The notes under the pieces were generated by a model. The model saw nothing but the letters and a program-made list of their open reading frames with translations. It made no database searches and was not told the DNA's origin. The position numbers were made by a program, and so were the translations under genes. A DNA stretch of 47,453 nucleotides, taken from Planctomycetota bacterium. Lineage in GTDB: Bacteria > Planctomycetota > Phycisphaerae > Phycisphaerales > SM1A02. The stretch spans positions 1 to 47,453 of the forward strand of contig RFON01000018.1 in assembly GCA_009926625.1 (NCBI GenBank), given 5' to 3'. Below are positions 1-7,687 of the stretch, one piece after another. The stretch's first letter is position 1; each line of letters starts with the position of its first letter.

Positions 1-546
1 ACCCAGGAGTCCCTTCGTCAGGACCGCCATCCCGCAACAACTGCCCGCCATGAGCAGCCATCGCGCGCGCGCTGCGCCGACCGACGACAGCGATCCGTGC
101 AGCGCCACCAGACTGCCCGTCACCCAGGCTGCGAACATCGCATCGAGTGTGACCACGCCGCCGATCACCATTGGGCCGATCGTCGTTGCCTGCACCGCAA
201 ACGCGGCGAGTCCGACATCGCGTCTCCCGCTGATCCGCGCAGCCATCACGCCGGCGAGCGCGGCCATGGCGAATGCGGCGATTGCACTCGGCAGGCGCGC
301 GGCGAACTCGTTCCTGCCGAAGATCTCCAGCGAAAGTGCGATGCACCACATCCCCATCGGCGGCTTCTCGTAGTAATGAAAGCCAGCCATTCGGAGATTC
401 GTCCAGGCGCCCGTGTCCAGCATCTCCGCCGCCATGATTGCGTAACGCGGCTCATCCGGCTGCACCATCGGCCGCACCCCGAGTCCGACCAACCCGACCG
501 CTGCGAAGATCCCAATCACCCACCACACGCGCGTGCGCAGCGACAT
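1..546 (-). CDS. arnT: ArnT-like aminoarabinose transferase, N-terminal part
   Basis: This gene runs off the left edge, so only the first 182 residues are visible. ArnT (GT83, GT-C fold) moves 4-amino-4-deoxy-L-arabinose from undecaprenyl phosphate onto lipid A on the periplasmic side of the inner membrane. The visible part has an N-terminal membrane helix (WWVIGIFAAVGLVGLG), then the first periplasmic loop with PDEPRYA and, about 30 residues later, YYEKPPMGMW. Both are hallmarks of ArnT and related lipid-linked sugar transferases. More hydrophobic segments follow, and the last visible residues (VLTKGLLG) also fit the family. The ATG at 546 is 8 bases past the arnD stop, so it is the last visible gene of the operon. 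A more general GT39/GT83 transferase is possible in isolation, but the context favours ArnT. Confidence 0.85.
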   Translation of the reverse strand, partial: MSLRTRVWWVIGIFAAVGLVGLGVRPMVQPDEPRYAIMAAEMLDTGAWTNLRMAGFHYYEKPPMGMWCIALSLEIFGRNEFAARLPSAIAAFAMAALAGVMAARISGRRDVGLAAFAVQATTIGPMVIGGVVTLDAMFAAWVTGSLVALHGSLSSVGAARARWLLMAGSCCGMAVLTKGLLG

Positions 547-556
547 CCGCGCGATC

Positions 557-1465
557 CTAACGCCGCGGTGCCCGCGCAACGCACACCCAGCCCTCGCGCC
601 CAGCCACCGTGCCCGCGGCAAGCGCCGCTGGTTCACCGAGCGACTGCGATGCAAGCCAACTGCCAAGGGTGCCGAACCCACATCCCTTCGCGAGCGCCCG
701 CGCGAGGAAGTCGTCGAAGAGCTGCGCCTTTGCGCCACCCTCGGACTCCGCATGAACGGTCAGCACATGCGGCTGACCATCACCAAGCCGCGCCAGCAAT
801 TGCTCGTTCCACTCCGCATCGCCGCGCGCGCCGGGCTGCGCCGCCTCGTCGAAGGTCGGCAGGTCGACGGGAATCTGTGGCTGCTGCAGCGGCACCCCCT
901 CCACGAGCGGCAGAAATGGGCGCGCTGGTCCGCGGCAATCGCTGCGCCATCGGAATGCGCGCGATGCTGGCAGCTTGAGCACGCGTTCGCTGCAACGCCA
1001 GCCCGGCGCAGCGGCGCACTCGGGCGCGCGCTGGAACACGGCATGGAACGCCTCGCACGCGCGGTGCAGTTCCGCATCGAGTGCCTCCGCGGGAAGTCGA
1101 TCGATCCCGACCTGCCACCGATGGTGGTCCCAGGCATGAACGCCAACCTCGTGCCCGTCCGCCTCGATGTCACGCAGTTGCGCCGCCAGCGCCGAGCCGA
1201 TGCGCGGTCCAGGCCACAGCGTGCCGCGCAGCAGGATGTCCCATCCGTACAGGCTTGCCGCACGCGAGCGGAGCATCTTCAGCGCGAAGGCAGGTCGCAG
1301 CATTCGCCATGCGTGCCGCCCCATATTGTCGGGGCCGAGCGTCACGAACCAGGTGGCGCGGATGCCGCGCTTGCGCAGCGTGCGCAGGAGCGTGGGAACG
1401 CCGCCGCGCGTTCCACGCCAGGTGTCGACATCGATGCGCAGTCCCGCCGCCACGGTCCGAGTCAT
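557..1465 (-). CDS. arnD: ArnD, lipid-linked formamido-arabinose deformylase
   Basis: A polysaccharide-deacetylase family protein of 302 residues, the usual ArnD length. ArnD removes the formyl group from undecaprenyl-phosphate 4-deoxy-4-formamido-L-arabinose before flipping and transfer to lipid A. Near the N-terminus it has [10 protein letters not shown], containing the catalytic and metal-binding Asp, then [12 protein letters not shown] and [14 protein letters not shown]. In the middle it has [14 protein letters not shown], where the His residues bind metal. All are typical of the ArnD branch. The frame is open further upstream, but the ATG at 1465 overlaps the arnA stop by 4 bases and begins directly before the conserved first motif, so I chose it. 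The C-terminal 60 residues are less conserved to my eye. Confidence 0.9.
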   Translation of the reverse strand: MTRTVAAGLRIDVDTWRGTRGGVPTLLRTLRKRGIRATWFVTLGPDNMGRHAWRMLRPAFALKMLRSRAASLYGWDILLRGTLWPGPRIGSALAAQLRDIEADGHEVGVHAWDHHRWQVGIDRLPAEALDAELHRACEAFHAVFQRAPECAAAPGWRCSERVLKLPASRAFRWRSDCRGPARPFLPLVEGVPLQQPQIPVDLPTFDEAAQPGARGDAEWNEQLLARLGDGQPHVLTVHAESEGGAKAQLFDDFLARALAKGCGFGTLGSWLASQSLGEPAALAAGTVAGREGWVCVARAPRR

Positions 1466-3513
1466 GCGCGAACGGTGGTGCCGCCGCGCCGCGGCGCCTC
1501 CTTCGCGCCGCCCGACCCCTGCCGCAACAAACCGTTCTCGCGGGCGTGCTGCTGCAGGAACCAATCGAGGGTGCGTTCAACGCTTGCAGCCGTTGCGATG
1601 CGCGGCGTCCAATCGATGAGCGTGCGGGCGTTTCGGATGCTCGGCCGGCGATGCTGCACATCCTCGTAACCCTGCCCGTAATACGACGCGCTCTCGATCT
1701 GCTGGAAGCCGGCGAACGGTGGATACAGCGACCGCAGCGGATGTCGATCGAATGCGTTCACGAGCATCTCCGCAAGTTCGCGGATGCTCGCCTCGTTGTC
1801 GGGGTTGCCCACATTGAAGATGCGTCCGTCGCATGCCGACTGCTCGTTGGCGATGATGCGATAGAGGCACTCGATGCCCTCGTCGACATCGGTGAAGCAG
1901 CGGCGCTGCGCCCCCCCGTCGACGAGCAGGATCGGCGTTCCCTCGACGAGATTCAGGATGAGCTGCGTGATCGCGCGCGAACTGCCGATGCGCGCCGAAT
2001 CGAGCGAGTCGAGGCGCGGACCGATCCAGTTGAAGGGGCGAAAGAGGCTGAACCGCAGACCGCGCTGTGCGCCGTACGCCCAGATGACACGGTCGAGCAG
2101 TTGCTTGCTCGCCGAATAAATCCAGCGCTGCCGATGGATTGGACCCGTCACGAGCGGACTGGTCTCTTCATCGAACAACTCATCCGTGCACATGCCGTAC
2201 ACCTCGGAAGTGCTTGGGAAGACCAGCCGCTTGTTGTAGCGCACCACATCGCGGACGACTCGGAGGTTCTCCTCGAAGTCCAGTTCGAACACACGCAGTG
2301 GATTGCGCACGTACTCAATGGGCGTGGCGATCGCCACCAGCGGCAGCACCACATCACACTTGCGCACGTGGTACTCGACCCACTCGCGGTTGATCGAGAT
2401 GTCTCCCTCGAGGAAATGGAAGCGCGGATGCTCGGTGAGCGCGCCAAGGTTCTCCGAGTTGAGGTCCATGCCGTAGACCTCGAACCCATCGTCGCGCAGC
2501 AGCCGCTCCGACACATGGCTGCCGATGAAGCCGTTCACGCCGAGGATCAGCACGGATGTGCAGCGGCGGCGGCGCGCCGAAGCCCGCTTGCCCAGCCGCA
2601 TGCGCGGACGCAGGTTCATCTCGGTTGCCAACTGCGGTCCAGTGGTCCAGACGCCATCGGGCCCCTGCGCCTCGACGATCTCCAGCGCCCCGTCGCCTGC
2701 CGCCACGATGAGCGGCGCGGCCGAAACCAATTCGCCCGGCGCAGCAGCTGCGCCCGCAGGCGTCTGCACACGGCGCACCTTCCACACCATCAGCTTGCGG
2801 GTGCCGGCAAAGGTGAACGCACCCGGCCACGGGTGCGAGACCGCACGCACGAGATTGCAAATCTGTTCCGTGCTGCGCGTCCAGTCGATTTCGCCGTCCG
2901 CGGGCGTGCGCGGGCCCATCACCGTTGCCTGCGACTCGTCCTGCGCGCGCCGCGGCGCCGTGCCCGCGACAAGCAGCGGAATCGTCTCCGCCAAGAGCTG
3001 CGCAGACTCCGTGCAGATGCGCTGTGTCAACTCCCATGCCGTCTCGTCGGGCCCGATGGCAATCGAACGCTGCGCGATGATGTCGCCGGCATCCGCCTTG
3101 TCCACCATGTGGTGCAGCGTCACGCCGGTCTCGCGCTCGCCATGTACGAGCACCCAGTTGATCGGACAGCGACCGCGGTACTTCGGCAGCAGTGCCGAAT
3201 GGAGATTGATGCATCCCTTCGGAAAGAGCGCTCGCACCGCAGGTCCCACCATGTTTCGGTAATGGAAGGAGAGCAGCAGTTCTGGTTGCAGGGCGCGGAT
3301 TCGCTCCACCCAGATCGGATGATCGATCCGCGCCGGCGCATGCACGGGGATGCCGTGTTCGGCAGCCAGCCGCGCGACGCTTGCATACCAGCCGCCCTCC
3401 TTCGGATCGTCGCGGTGAGTGAAGACAGCCACGACCTGCAGCCCGCTCGCGATCGCTTGCCGAAGCGCTGCCGCGCCGATTTCGTGGTACGCCAGAACGA
3501 CTGTCCGCATCAT
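1462..3513 (-). CDS. arnA: ArnA, bifunctional formyltransferase / UDP-glucuronate decarboxylase
   Basis: A two-domain cytoplasmic enzyme of 683 residues (E. coli ArnA has 660). The N-terminal domain (about 1-310) is a formyl-THF-dependent formyltransferase acting on UDP-4-amino-arabinose. It has [13 protein letters not shown] (N103, H105) and the Asp of [10 protein letters not shown] (D141), matching the E. coli triad N102/H104/D140 if the second Met is used. The C-terminal domain (about 320-683) is a short-chain dehydrogenase that oxidises and decarboxylates UDP-glucuronate. It has the NAD loop GVNGFIG at 325-331, PSTSEVYG with E437, YSASK with Y466 and K470, and DGGAQRRCF with the arginine. 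A linker rich in Ala and Arg joins the two. ATG codons lie at 3513 and 3510; the Shine-Dalgarno spacing favours 3510. The stop overlaps the arnD start. Confidence 0.95.
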   Translation of the reverse strand: MMRTVVLAYHEIGAAALRQAIASGLQVVAVFTHRDDPKEGGWYASVARLAAEHGIPVHAPARIDHPIWVERIRALQPELLLSFHYRNMVGPAVRALFPKGCINLHSALLPKYRGRCPINWVLVHGERETGVTLHHMVDKADAGDIIAQRSIAIGPDETAWELTQRICTESAQLLAETIPLLVAGTAPRRAQDESQATVMGPRTPADGEIDWTRSTEQICNLVRAVSHPWPGAFTFAGTRKLMVWKVRRVQTPAGAAAAPGELVSAAPLIVAAGDGALEIVEAQGPDGVWTTGPQLATEMNLRPRMRLGKRASARRRRCTSVLILGVNGFIGSHVSERLLRDDGFEVYGMDLNSENLGALTEHPRFHFLEGDISINREWVEYHVRKCDVVLPLVAIATPIEYVRNPLRVFELDFEENLRVVRDVVRYNKRLVFPSTSEVYGMCTDELFDEETSPLVTGPIHRQRWIYSASKQLLDRVIWAYGAQRGLRFSLFRPFNWIGPRLDSLDSARIGSSRAITQLILNLVEGTPILLVDGGAQRRCFTDVDEGIECLYRIIANEQSACDGRIFNVGNPDNEASIRELAEMLVNAFDRHPLRSLYPPFAGFQQIESASYYGQGYEDVQHRRPSIRNARTLIDWTPRIATAASVERTLDWFLQQHARENGLLRQGSGGAKEAPRRGGTTVRA

Positions 3514-3516
3514 GCG

Positions 3517-3522
3517 CTCCTT
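3517..3522 (-). promoter_or_regulatory. Shine-Dalgarno site of arnA
   Basis: On the minus strand AAGGAG stands 3 bases before the first ATG (3513) and 6 bases before the second (3510). The spacing favours 3510. Initiation there also puts the formyltransferase triad at N102, H104 and D140, the E. coli numbering. This decides the start by inference. Confidence 0.6.
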
Positions 3523-3539
3523 CCGAGGCGTTGCGCCCC

Positions 3540-4562
3540 TCAGTTCCGAACCTGCGGACGATCGCGTCCCACCCCGCGCGCGACCGACACCGAGTCGACC
3601 GCCGCGACAGAGGTTTCGCCGAGCGTTTCGCCCACCACGCGGTCAATGATGTATCGCGGGCGCTCACGCACATCCGCGTGGATGCGACCGATGTACTCAC
3701 CCATCAACCCCAGCGCGACGAACTGCGCACCGATGAAGAAGAACGCAACGGCAAACAGCGTGAAAACACCCTGCCCCGCCCACTCTGCACCGTAGATGAA
3801 GCGCAGCACGAGCAGCAGGGCGCCGAATCCGATTGCCAGCATCGACACCGCCACGCCGAGCCACGACAGCAGGCGAAGCGGAGCGGTCGTCATGCAGGTC
3901 AGCAGGTCGAACTGCAGGTTGACCAGCTTCAGCAGCGTGTACTTGCTGGTGCCGCGCGCGCGTTCCGAGTGCCCGACGGGGATTTCGGTGACGCGCCGCG
4001 CAAAGAGGTTCGCCAGTACGGGAATGAATGTGTGCCGCTCGCGGCAACTGAGCATCGCCTCCACCACGCGGCGGCGATAGGCACGCAGCATGCAGCCGTA
4101 ATCGTGCAGCCGCACGCCCGTCGTGCGCCGCACCATCAGGTTGATCACGCCGCTGAAGACCTTGCGGAAAAGCGCATCCTGGCGATCCTGCCGCACGGAC
4201 CCGACGACATCGAACCCTTCGTCGATCTTGCGCACGAGCGCGGGAATCTCCTCGGGGGGATTCTGGAGATCCGCATCGAGCGTCACGAGGATGTCGCCCT
4301 GTGCCGCGCCGAAACCACAGAGGATCGCGTTGTGCTGCCCGTAGTTGCGGTTCAGCAGCAGCGCCTTCACGCTGCCCGCGTGCGCGGCCGCCGTCTGCAC
4401 GAGCATCTCCGTCGAACCATCACGGCTGCCGTCGTCGACGAAGATCACTTCCCAAGGGCGATCAAGCGAACGGCATGCGGCAATCGTGCGGTCCACCAGT
4501 TCGGCGATGTTCTCCCGTTCGTTGAAAACGGGAATCACCACCGTCACCGAGGCGGCGCTCAT
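3540..4562 (-). CDS. arnC: ArnC, undecaprenyl-phosphate formamido-arabinose transferase
   Basis: A GT2-family inner-membrane glycosyltransferase of 340 residues (E. coli ArnC has 322). It transfers 4-deoxy-4-formamido-L-arabinose from UDP to undecaprenyl phosphate on the cytoplasmic face. The N-terminal GT-A domain shows [21 protein letters not shown] and the metal-binding [10 protein letters not shown], in the order seen in ArnC and DPM-type enzymes. Two strong membrane helices follow near residues 235-260 and 270-295 ([20 protein letters not shown] and [19 protein letters not shown]), and then [18 protein letters not shown], a conserved ending of this family. The start overlaps the arnB stop by 4 bases (ATGA). 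The gene lies between arnB and arnA as in enterobacteria. Without that context it could be any DPM1/GtrB-like transferase. Confidence 0.92.
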   Translation of the reverse strand: MSAASVTVVIPVFNERENIAELVDRTIAACRSLDRPWEVIFVDDGSRDGSTEMLVQTAAAHAGSVKALLLNRNYGQHNAILCGFGAAQGDILVTLDADLQNPPEEIPALVRKIDEGFDVVGSVRQDRQDALFRKVFSGVINLMVRRTTGVRLHDYGCMLRAYRRRVVEAMLSCRERHTFIPVLANLFARRVTEIPVGHSERARGTSKYTLLKLVNLQFDLLTCMTTAPLRLLSWLGVAVSMLAIGFGALLLVLRFIYGAEWAGQGVFTLFAVAFFFIGAQFVALGLMGEYIGRIHADVRERPRYIIDRVVGETLGETSVAAVDSVSVARGVGRDRPQVRN

Positions 4563-5740
4563 GAACGCCCCCCAACCACAACGCTGCGCGCGCCCGCCAG
4601 CACATCCTTGATTGCATCGACCACATCGCGCACATCCGGCTCACGCATGTCGGGGAAGCACGGCAGCGTGCAGATGCGCGCTGAGTTCCACTCCGTCACA
4701 GGCAGACGCCCCGTCCAGTACGGGCGATTTTCACGGTACCAAGTGTGCGTGTGCGCCGCGAGAAAGTGGATCCCCGTTCCGATGTTGCGCGCCTTCAGAC
4801 CATCCATGAGCGCAGCCCGATCGACGCCGCAGCGCGCCTCGTCCACTCGCACCACGATCAAGTGCCGCGCGTGACGGTGCGGCCAAGCAGGATCGGCAAG
4901 CAGGTTGATGCCCTCCACCTCGGCGAGCAGCCGCCGATACTGCGCCGCGATCGCCTCGCGCCGCGCGATGAACGCGTCGAGCCGCGACATCTGCCGCACC
5001 GCAAGGACCGCGTTCATGTCGGCCATGTTCTGCTTGTAGCCGGGCGACTGCACCTGCGCCTGCGGTGAACGCCCCTGCTGCGCGCGATCGTGCGCATCGA
5101 CCGCGAGCCCGTGGAACCGCAGCCCGCGGACGCGCGCGGCGAGCGCGCGGTCGTTCGTGGTCAGTACCCCGCCCTCGCCCGACGTGATGTTCTTGATCGG
5201 ATGCAGCGAGAAGATCGCCGTATCGACGCCGCCAACTTCCACGCCGCGGTACTGCGTGCCGATGGCGTGCGCGGCATCTTCAAGGATGGGAACGCCCCGC
5301 CTCCTGCACACCGTGCGCACCGCGTCCAGATCGACGGGTGCCCCCGCGTAATGCACGGGGATCACCAGCCTCGTGCGCGGGGTGATCGCTGCGTCGATCG
5401 CATCAGCCCCTACGAGCAGTGTCTCGGGGTCGACATCCACGAACACATTTGTCGCGCCACGGAGTTCCACCAGATTCGGCGTCGAGACCCATGTCAACGA
5501 TGGTCCAACCACCTCATCCCCTGGACCGATCCCCATCGCCTCGAGTGCCAGTTGCATGAGCGCCGTGCCAGAGGTGGCTGCAATCGCCTCGGCGGCCCCT
5601 GTTCGCTGGGCAACCAACGCTTCCAGTTCCGCCACCTTCGGTCCGGTGGTGATCCAGCCGCTGCGGAGCACATCGCCGACCGCAGCGATGTCCTCCTCGC
5701 TGATCGAGGGGCGGCAGAACGGCAGGAACGAGGTCCGCAT
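4559..5740 (-). CDS. arnB: ArnB, UDP-4-keto-arabinose aminotransferase
   Basis: A PLP-dependent DegT/DnrJ/EryC1 aminotransferase of 393 residues, close to the 379-385 of enterobacterial ArnB. It converts the 4-keto sugar made by ArnA into UDP-4-amino-4-deoxy-L-arabinose using glutamate. Visible features: the N-terminus FLPFCRPSISEEDI (typical of ArnB), SGWITTGPKV, TSGTAL (phosphate binding), DAAHAIGT (Asp that contacts the pyridine nitrogen), and SLHPIKNITSGEGG in which K183 is the PLP lysine. GYKQNMADMNA follows. It is the first gene of the operon and has no Shine-Dalgarno; a TATAGT hexamer ends 6 bases before the ATG, so the transcript may be leaderless. No PmrA/PhoP-like box was recognised upstream. 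Confidence 0.93.
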   Translation of the reverse strand: MRTSFLPFCRPSISEEDIAAVGDVLRSGWITTGPKVAELEALVAQRTGAAEAIAATSGTALMQLALEAMGIGPGDEVVGPSLTWVSTPNLVELRGATNVFVDVDPETLLVGADAIDAAITPRTRLVIPVHYAGAPVDLDAVRTVCRRRGVPILEDAAHAIGTQYRGVEVGGVDTAIFSLHPIKNITSGEGGVLTTNDRALAARVRGLRFHGLAVDAHDRAQQGRSPQAQVQSPGYKQNMADMNAVLAVRQMSRLDAFIARREAIAAQYRRLLAEVEGINLLADPAWPHRHARHLIVVRVDEARCGVDRAALMDGLKARNIGTGIHFLAAHTHTWYRENRPYWTGRLPVTEWNSARICTLPCFPDMREPDVRDVVDAIKDVLAGARSVVVGGRS

Positions 5741-5746
5741 CCATCA

Positions 5747-5752
5747 ACTATA
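5747..5752 (-). promoter_or_regulatory. -10 element of the arn operon
   Basis: TATAGT on the minus strand ends 6 bases before the arnB ATG, a distance that would place the transcription start at or next to the start codon. No clear -35 was identified. One of eleven such sites in this window. Confidence 0.55.
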
Positions 5753-5832
5753 TCGGCAATCAGCCCATTCCCAAGCAGTTGAACGCGCGTTGCATCGCTG
5801 CGGGACGCGCCGCGGCGACTCGCGCGACCCGC

Positions 5833-5838
5833 TACACT
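5833..5838 (+). promoter_or_regulatory. -10 element of tRNA-Pro
   Basis: TACACT lies 13 bases before the mature 5' end of tRNA-Pro. The tRNA-Ser gene has TAGACT at the same 13-base distance on its own strand, which supports both as promoter elements. Confidence 0.5.
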
Positions 5839-5851
5839 CGGTGGTTCAACT

Positions 5852-5925
5852 CGGGTTGTAGCGCAGCTTGGTAGCGCGTTTGACTGGGGGTCAAAAGGTC
5901 GTGGGTTCAAATCCCGCCAGCCCGA
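5852..5925 (+). tRNA. tRNA-Pro (GGG)
   Basis: A complete cloverleaf of 74 bases. The acceptor arm pairs CGGGTTG with CAGCCCG (one G-T), with discriminator A. The D arm has GCGC stems around AGCTTGGTA. The anticodon stem TTTGA/TCAAA encloses the loop CTGGGGG, giving anticodon GGG. The T arm is GTGGG TTCAAAT CCCGC. CCA is not encoded and must be added after transcription. The C1 start is typical of tRNA-Pro. Confidence 0.96.
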
Positions 5926-6203
5926 TTCCCGACTCGCGCGGTCTCCCCAGACCCTGCGATCTGCTTTGTATCCGTGTCAAAGCCTCTTGGGCCGCGCCAT
6001 ATTGGTGCCGAGCCCCGACAACTCGCTCAGCATCGGATGCGTCCGTCCATGAACAAGACGCTAGCCTCCGTTCTCCGAGAACGCCGCGAGTGCCCTCCTG
6101 AACGCGCCCCGCTACGCGCGGATTTTGTACTCGTCGCAATCCGCAGCGTGGCGAGGAACAGTCGGTCGGAGTACGGCTGCGTCGCATGCTGGTGAATGAG
6201 GAA
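5926..6203. other. Gap between the two tRNA genes, no gene recognised
   Basis: These 278 bases separate convergent tRNA-Pro and tRNA-Ser. Open frames here reach into the tRNA genes and read as the well-known false peptides of translated tRNAs. Just after tRNA-Pro there is a short stem (GGTCT/AGACC with a CCCC loop) but no T-tract. At 6070-6084 there is a 7-base inverted repeat CGTTCTC/GAGAACG with one central base. I see no supported coding gene and cannot exclude a small RNA. Confidence 0.4.
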
Positions 6204-6290
6204 CGGACAGGGTGGGATTCGAACCCACGATACGGTTACCCGTATACAGCATTTCCAATGCTGCTCCTTCAACCGCTCGGACACCTGTCC
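6204..6290 (-). tRNA. tRNA-Ser (GGA)
   Basis: An 87-base class II tRNA with the long variable arm expected for serine. The acceptor arm pairs GGACAGG with CCTGTCC, with discriminator G. The anticodon stem CAGCA/TGCTG encloses TTGGAAA, giving anticodon GGA. The variable arm has TACGG/CCGTA pairing, and the T arm is GTGGG TTCGAAT CCCAC. CCA is not encoded. Confidence 0.96.
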
Positions 6291-6302
6291 TCTTTCGGTC
6301 GA

Positions 6303-6309
6303 TAGTCTA
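6303..6309. promoter_or_regulatory. Overlapping divergent -10 elements (tRNA-Ser / truB)
   Basis: TAGTCTA reads TAGTCT on the plus strand, 12 bases before the truB ATG, and TAGACT on the minus strand, 13 bases before the 5' end of tRNA-Ser. The two polymerase sites would overlap almost completely, so they could not be used at once. The assignment is inference from position and similarity to the other -10 elements. Confidence 0.45.
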
Positions 6310-6320
6310 CAGGACGAACG

Positions 6321-7052
6321 ATGCAGGGCGGTTCACACGCAGCGGATCTCCATGGCATCTTGCTCGTTGACAAACCCGTCGGTCCCACGAGCATGCGTGT
6401 CGTGGAACGCGTGCGACGCTCCGCGGGTGGTGCGCGCTGCGGTCATGCTGGAACACTTGATCCGCTCGCGAGCGGGCTGCTCGTGATCGGGATTGGGTCA
6501 TGCACCAAGCAACTGAGTCATTGGATGGCTGGTGACAAGCGATACGAGAGCACCATGGATCTGTCGGCGTTCACGGCAACGGATGACAGCGAGGGGGCAC
6601 TGGATGTCGTTGATGTGGCCACGCCGCCGGAGCGCGCGCATGTCGAGCGCGCGCTGCAATCGTTCGTCGGCGAAGTCATGCAGGCACCGCCTGCGTTCAG
6701 CGCCGTGAAGATCGCCGGCCGACGCGCGTACGACTTGGCGCGGCGCGAGGTGCGCGCGGGGGGCGATGCGGGATCCGTGCAGCCGCAGGCGCGCGCGGTG
6801 CGGGTGCATGCCATCGATGTCGTCGCCTGGGAGTGGCCGCTCCTGACGGTTCGGATCCACTGCGACAAGGGCTTCTATGTGCGGAGCCTCGCGCGGGACC
6901 TCGGTCGCTCGCTCGAAACGGGCGGGTTCTGTCGGTCGATCCGCCGAACATGGAGCGCGCCATTCCGCGTCGAGGATGCGCTGCAACTCGATGCACTTCC
7001 GCAGCAGTTGATGCAGGAGCACTTGCAGCCTGCGCCGCAGGTTCAGGGCTGA
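6321..7052 (+). CDS. truB: TruB, tRNA pseudouridine-55 synthase
   Basis: Makes pseudouridine 55 in the T loop of tRNAs. The 243-residue protein has the family start GILLVDKPVGPTS, then RCGHAGTLDPLASGLL with catalytic D47, then the conserved APPAFSAVKIAGRRAYDLAR and, in the C-terminal half, FYVRSLARDLG. It is shorter than E. coli TruB (314 residues) and lacks the C-terminal PUA-like part, as in many bacteria. AGGA lies just upstream of the ATG. The last 10 bases overlap the end of lspA, which reads from the opposite strand. It lies next to the tRNA-Ser gene, whose product would be one of its substrates. Confidence 0.95.
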   Translation: MQGGSHAADLHGILLVDKPVGPTSMRVVERVRRSAGGARCGHAGTLDPLASGLLVIGIGSCTKQLSHWMAGDKRYESTMDLSAFTATDDSEGALDVVDVATPPERAHVERALQSFVGEVMQAPPAFSAVKIAGRRAYDLARREVRAGGDAGSVQPQARAVRVHAIDVVAWEWPLLTVRIHCDKGFYVRSLARDLGRSLETGGFCRSIRRTWSAPFRVEDALQLDALPQQLMQEHLQPAPQVQG

Positions 7053-7687
7053 GCAGGTGCGGACTGCGCGGCCTTTTCCTGCCGACGCGCCGCGGTGTCG
7101 GCGCGCATCGACTGCAGGATCAGGATCGCCATGCCGAGCAAGAGCACCGCGTCGGCAATGTTGAAGACCCAGGGAAAGACCTCGCGCGTGCCGCCGGGCC
7201 ATGCGAGGTTGAACGGCAGGTCGCGGCGCGGCAGCATGTGCAGGAAGTCACGCACGGCGCCGAATGTGATGCGGTCGTACAGATTGCCGATGCCGCCGGC
7301 GAGGACAAGCCCGAGCGCAATGTGCGACCAGGTCGAACGCGCGCGCGTGCGGAACGCGAACAGGCACAGCCCCACGGTCACCGCCACGACGGTCAGAACG
7401 ATGAAGACGCCGCGTGCGTTCTGCCCAATGCCGAAGACGGCACCGTGGTTGACTACGAGGTGAAAGTCAAGCAGGTCAGGAGAAATGACTTGGACACCGC
7501 TGTGCCATGGCAAGCGGTAGGAGGGATCGGCGACGACCTCCCGCGGCTCAAGGATGACTGGATCGCCTGCAACGGTCGCGAAGGCCGCGTGCTTGCTCCA
7601 CAGATCCGCCCCGAGCGCAAGCGCCCAGACAAGGAGCAGCACGGCCCACGCGCGCGGCGAGCGCCACGCAGGGCCGTCGGCGTTCAC
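7043..7687 (-). CDS. lspA: LspA, prolipoprotein signal peptidase II
   Basis: Cleaves signal peptides of diacylated lipoproteins in the inner membrane. At 214 residues it is longer than the usual 160-170, because of a periplasmic insertion of roughly 30 residues after the first helix. Seen: helix 1 WAVLLLVWALALGADLWSK, then VVNHGAVFGIGQN, GGIGNLYDRITFGAVRDF and FNIADAVLLLG. The catalytic aspartates should be D147 and D179. I chose the GTG at 7687 because it overlaps the stop of the upstream dksA-like gene by 4 bases (GTGA) and begins just before helix 1. The frame extends further upstream, but that part lies inside the neighbouring gene. Cotranscribed with the dksA-like gene. Confidence 0.93.
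   Translation of the reverse strand: MNADGPAWRSPRAWAVLLLVWALALGADLWSKHAAFATVAGDPVILEPREVVADPSYRLPWHSGVQVISPDLLDFHLVVNHGAVFGIGQNARGVFIVLTVVAVTVGLCLFAFRTRARSTWSHIALGLVLAGGIGNLYDRITFGAVRDFLHMLPRRDLPFNLAWPGGTREVFPWVFNIADAVLLLGMAILILQSMRADTAARRQEKAAQSAPAQP

Noticed and set aside
1081-3795. A 904-codon open frame on the plus strand opposite arnA and arnD
   Set aside because: It lies antisense to genes with intact catalytic motifs, has Arg/His/Ala-rich composition and no recognisable domain. Such frames arise from high GC at third codon positions.
1-5925. arn operon as a genomic island integrated at tRNA-Pro
   Set aside because: The operon lies on the 5' side of the tRNA, whereas integrases use the 3' end. 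No integrase, direct repeat of the tRNA end or compositional shift was seen.
6070-6084. CGTTCTC/GAGAACG inverted repeat as a LexA-like operator
   Set aside because: It does not match a LexA consensus I know and no gene start lies near it.
5868-6486. Several short open frames running through the two tRNA genes
   Set aside because: They contain peptides such as GFEPTTF and SWVRIPPCP, which are known artefacts of translating tRNA sequences.
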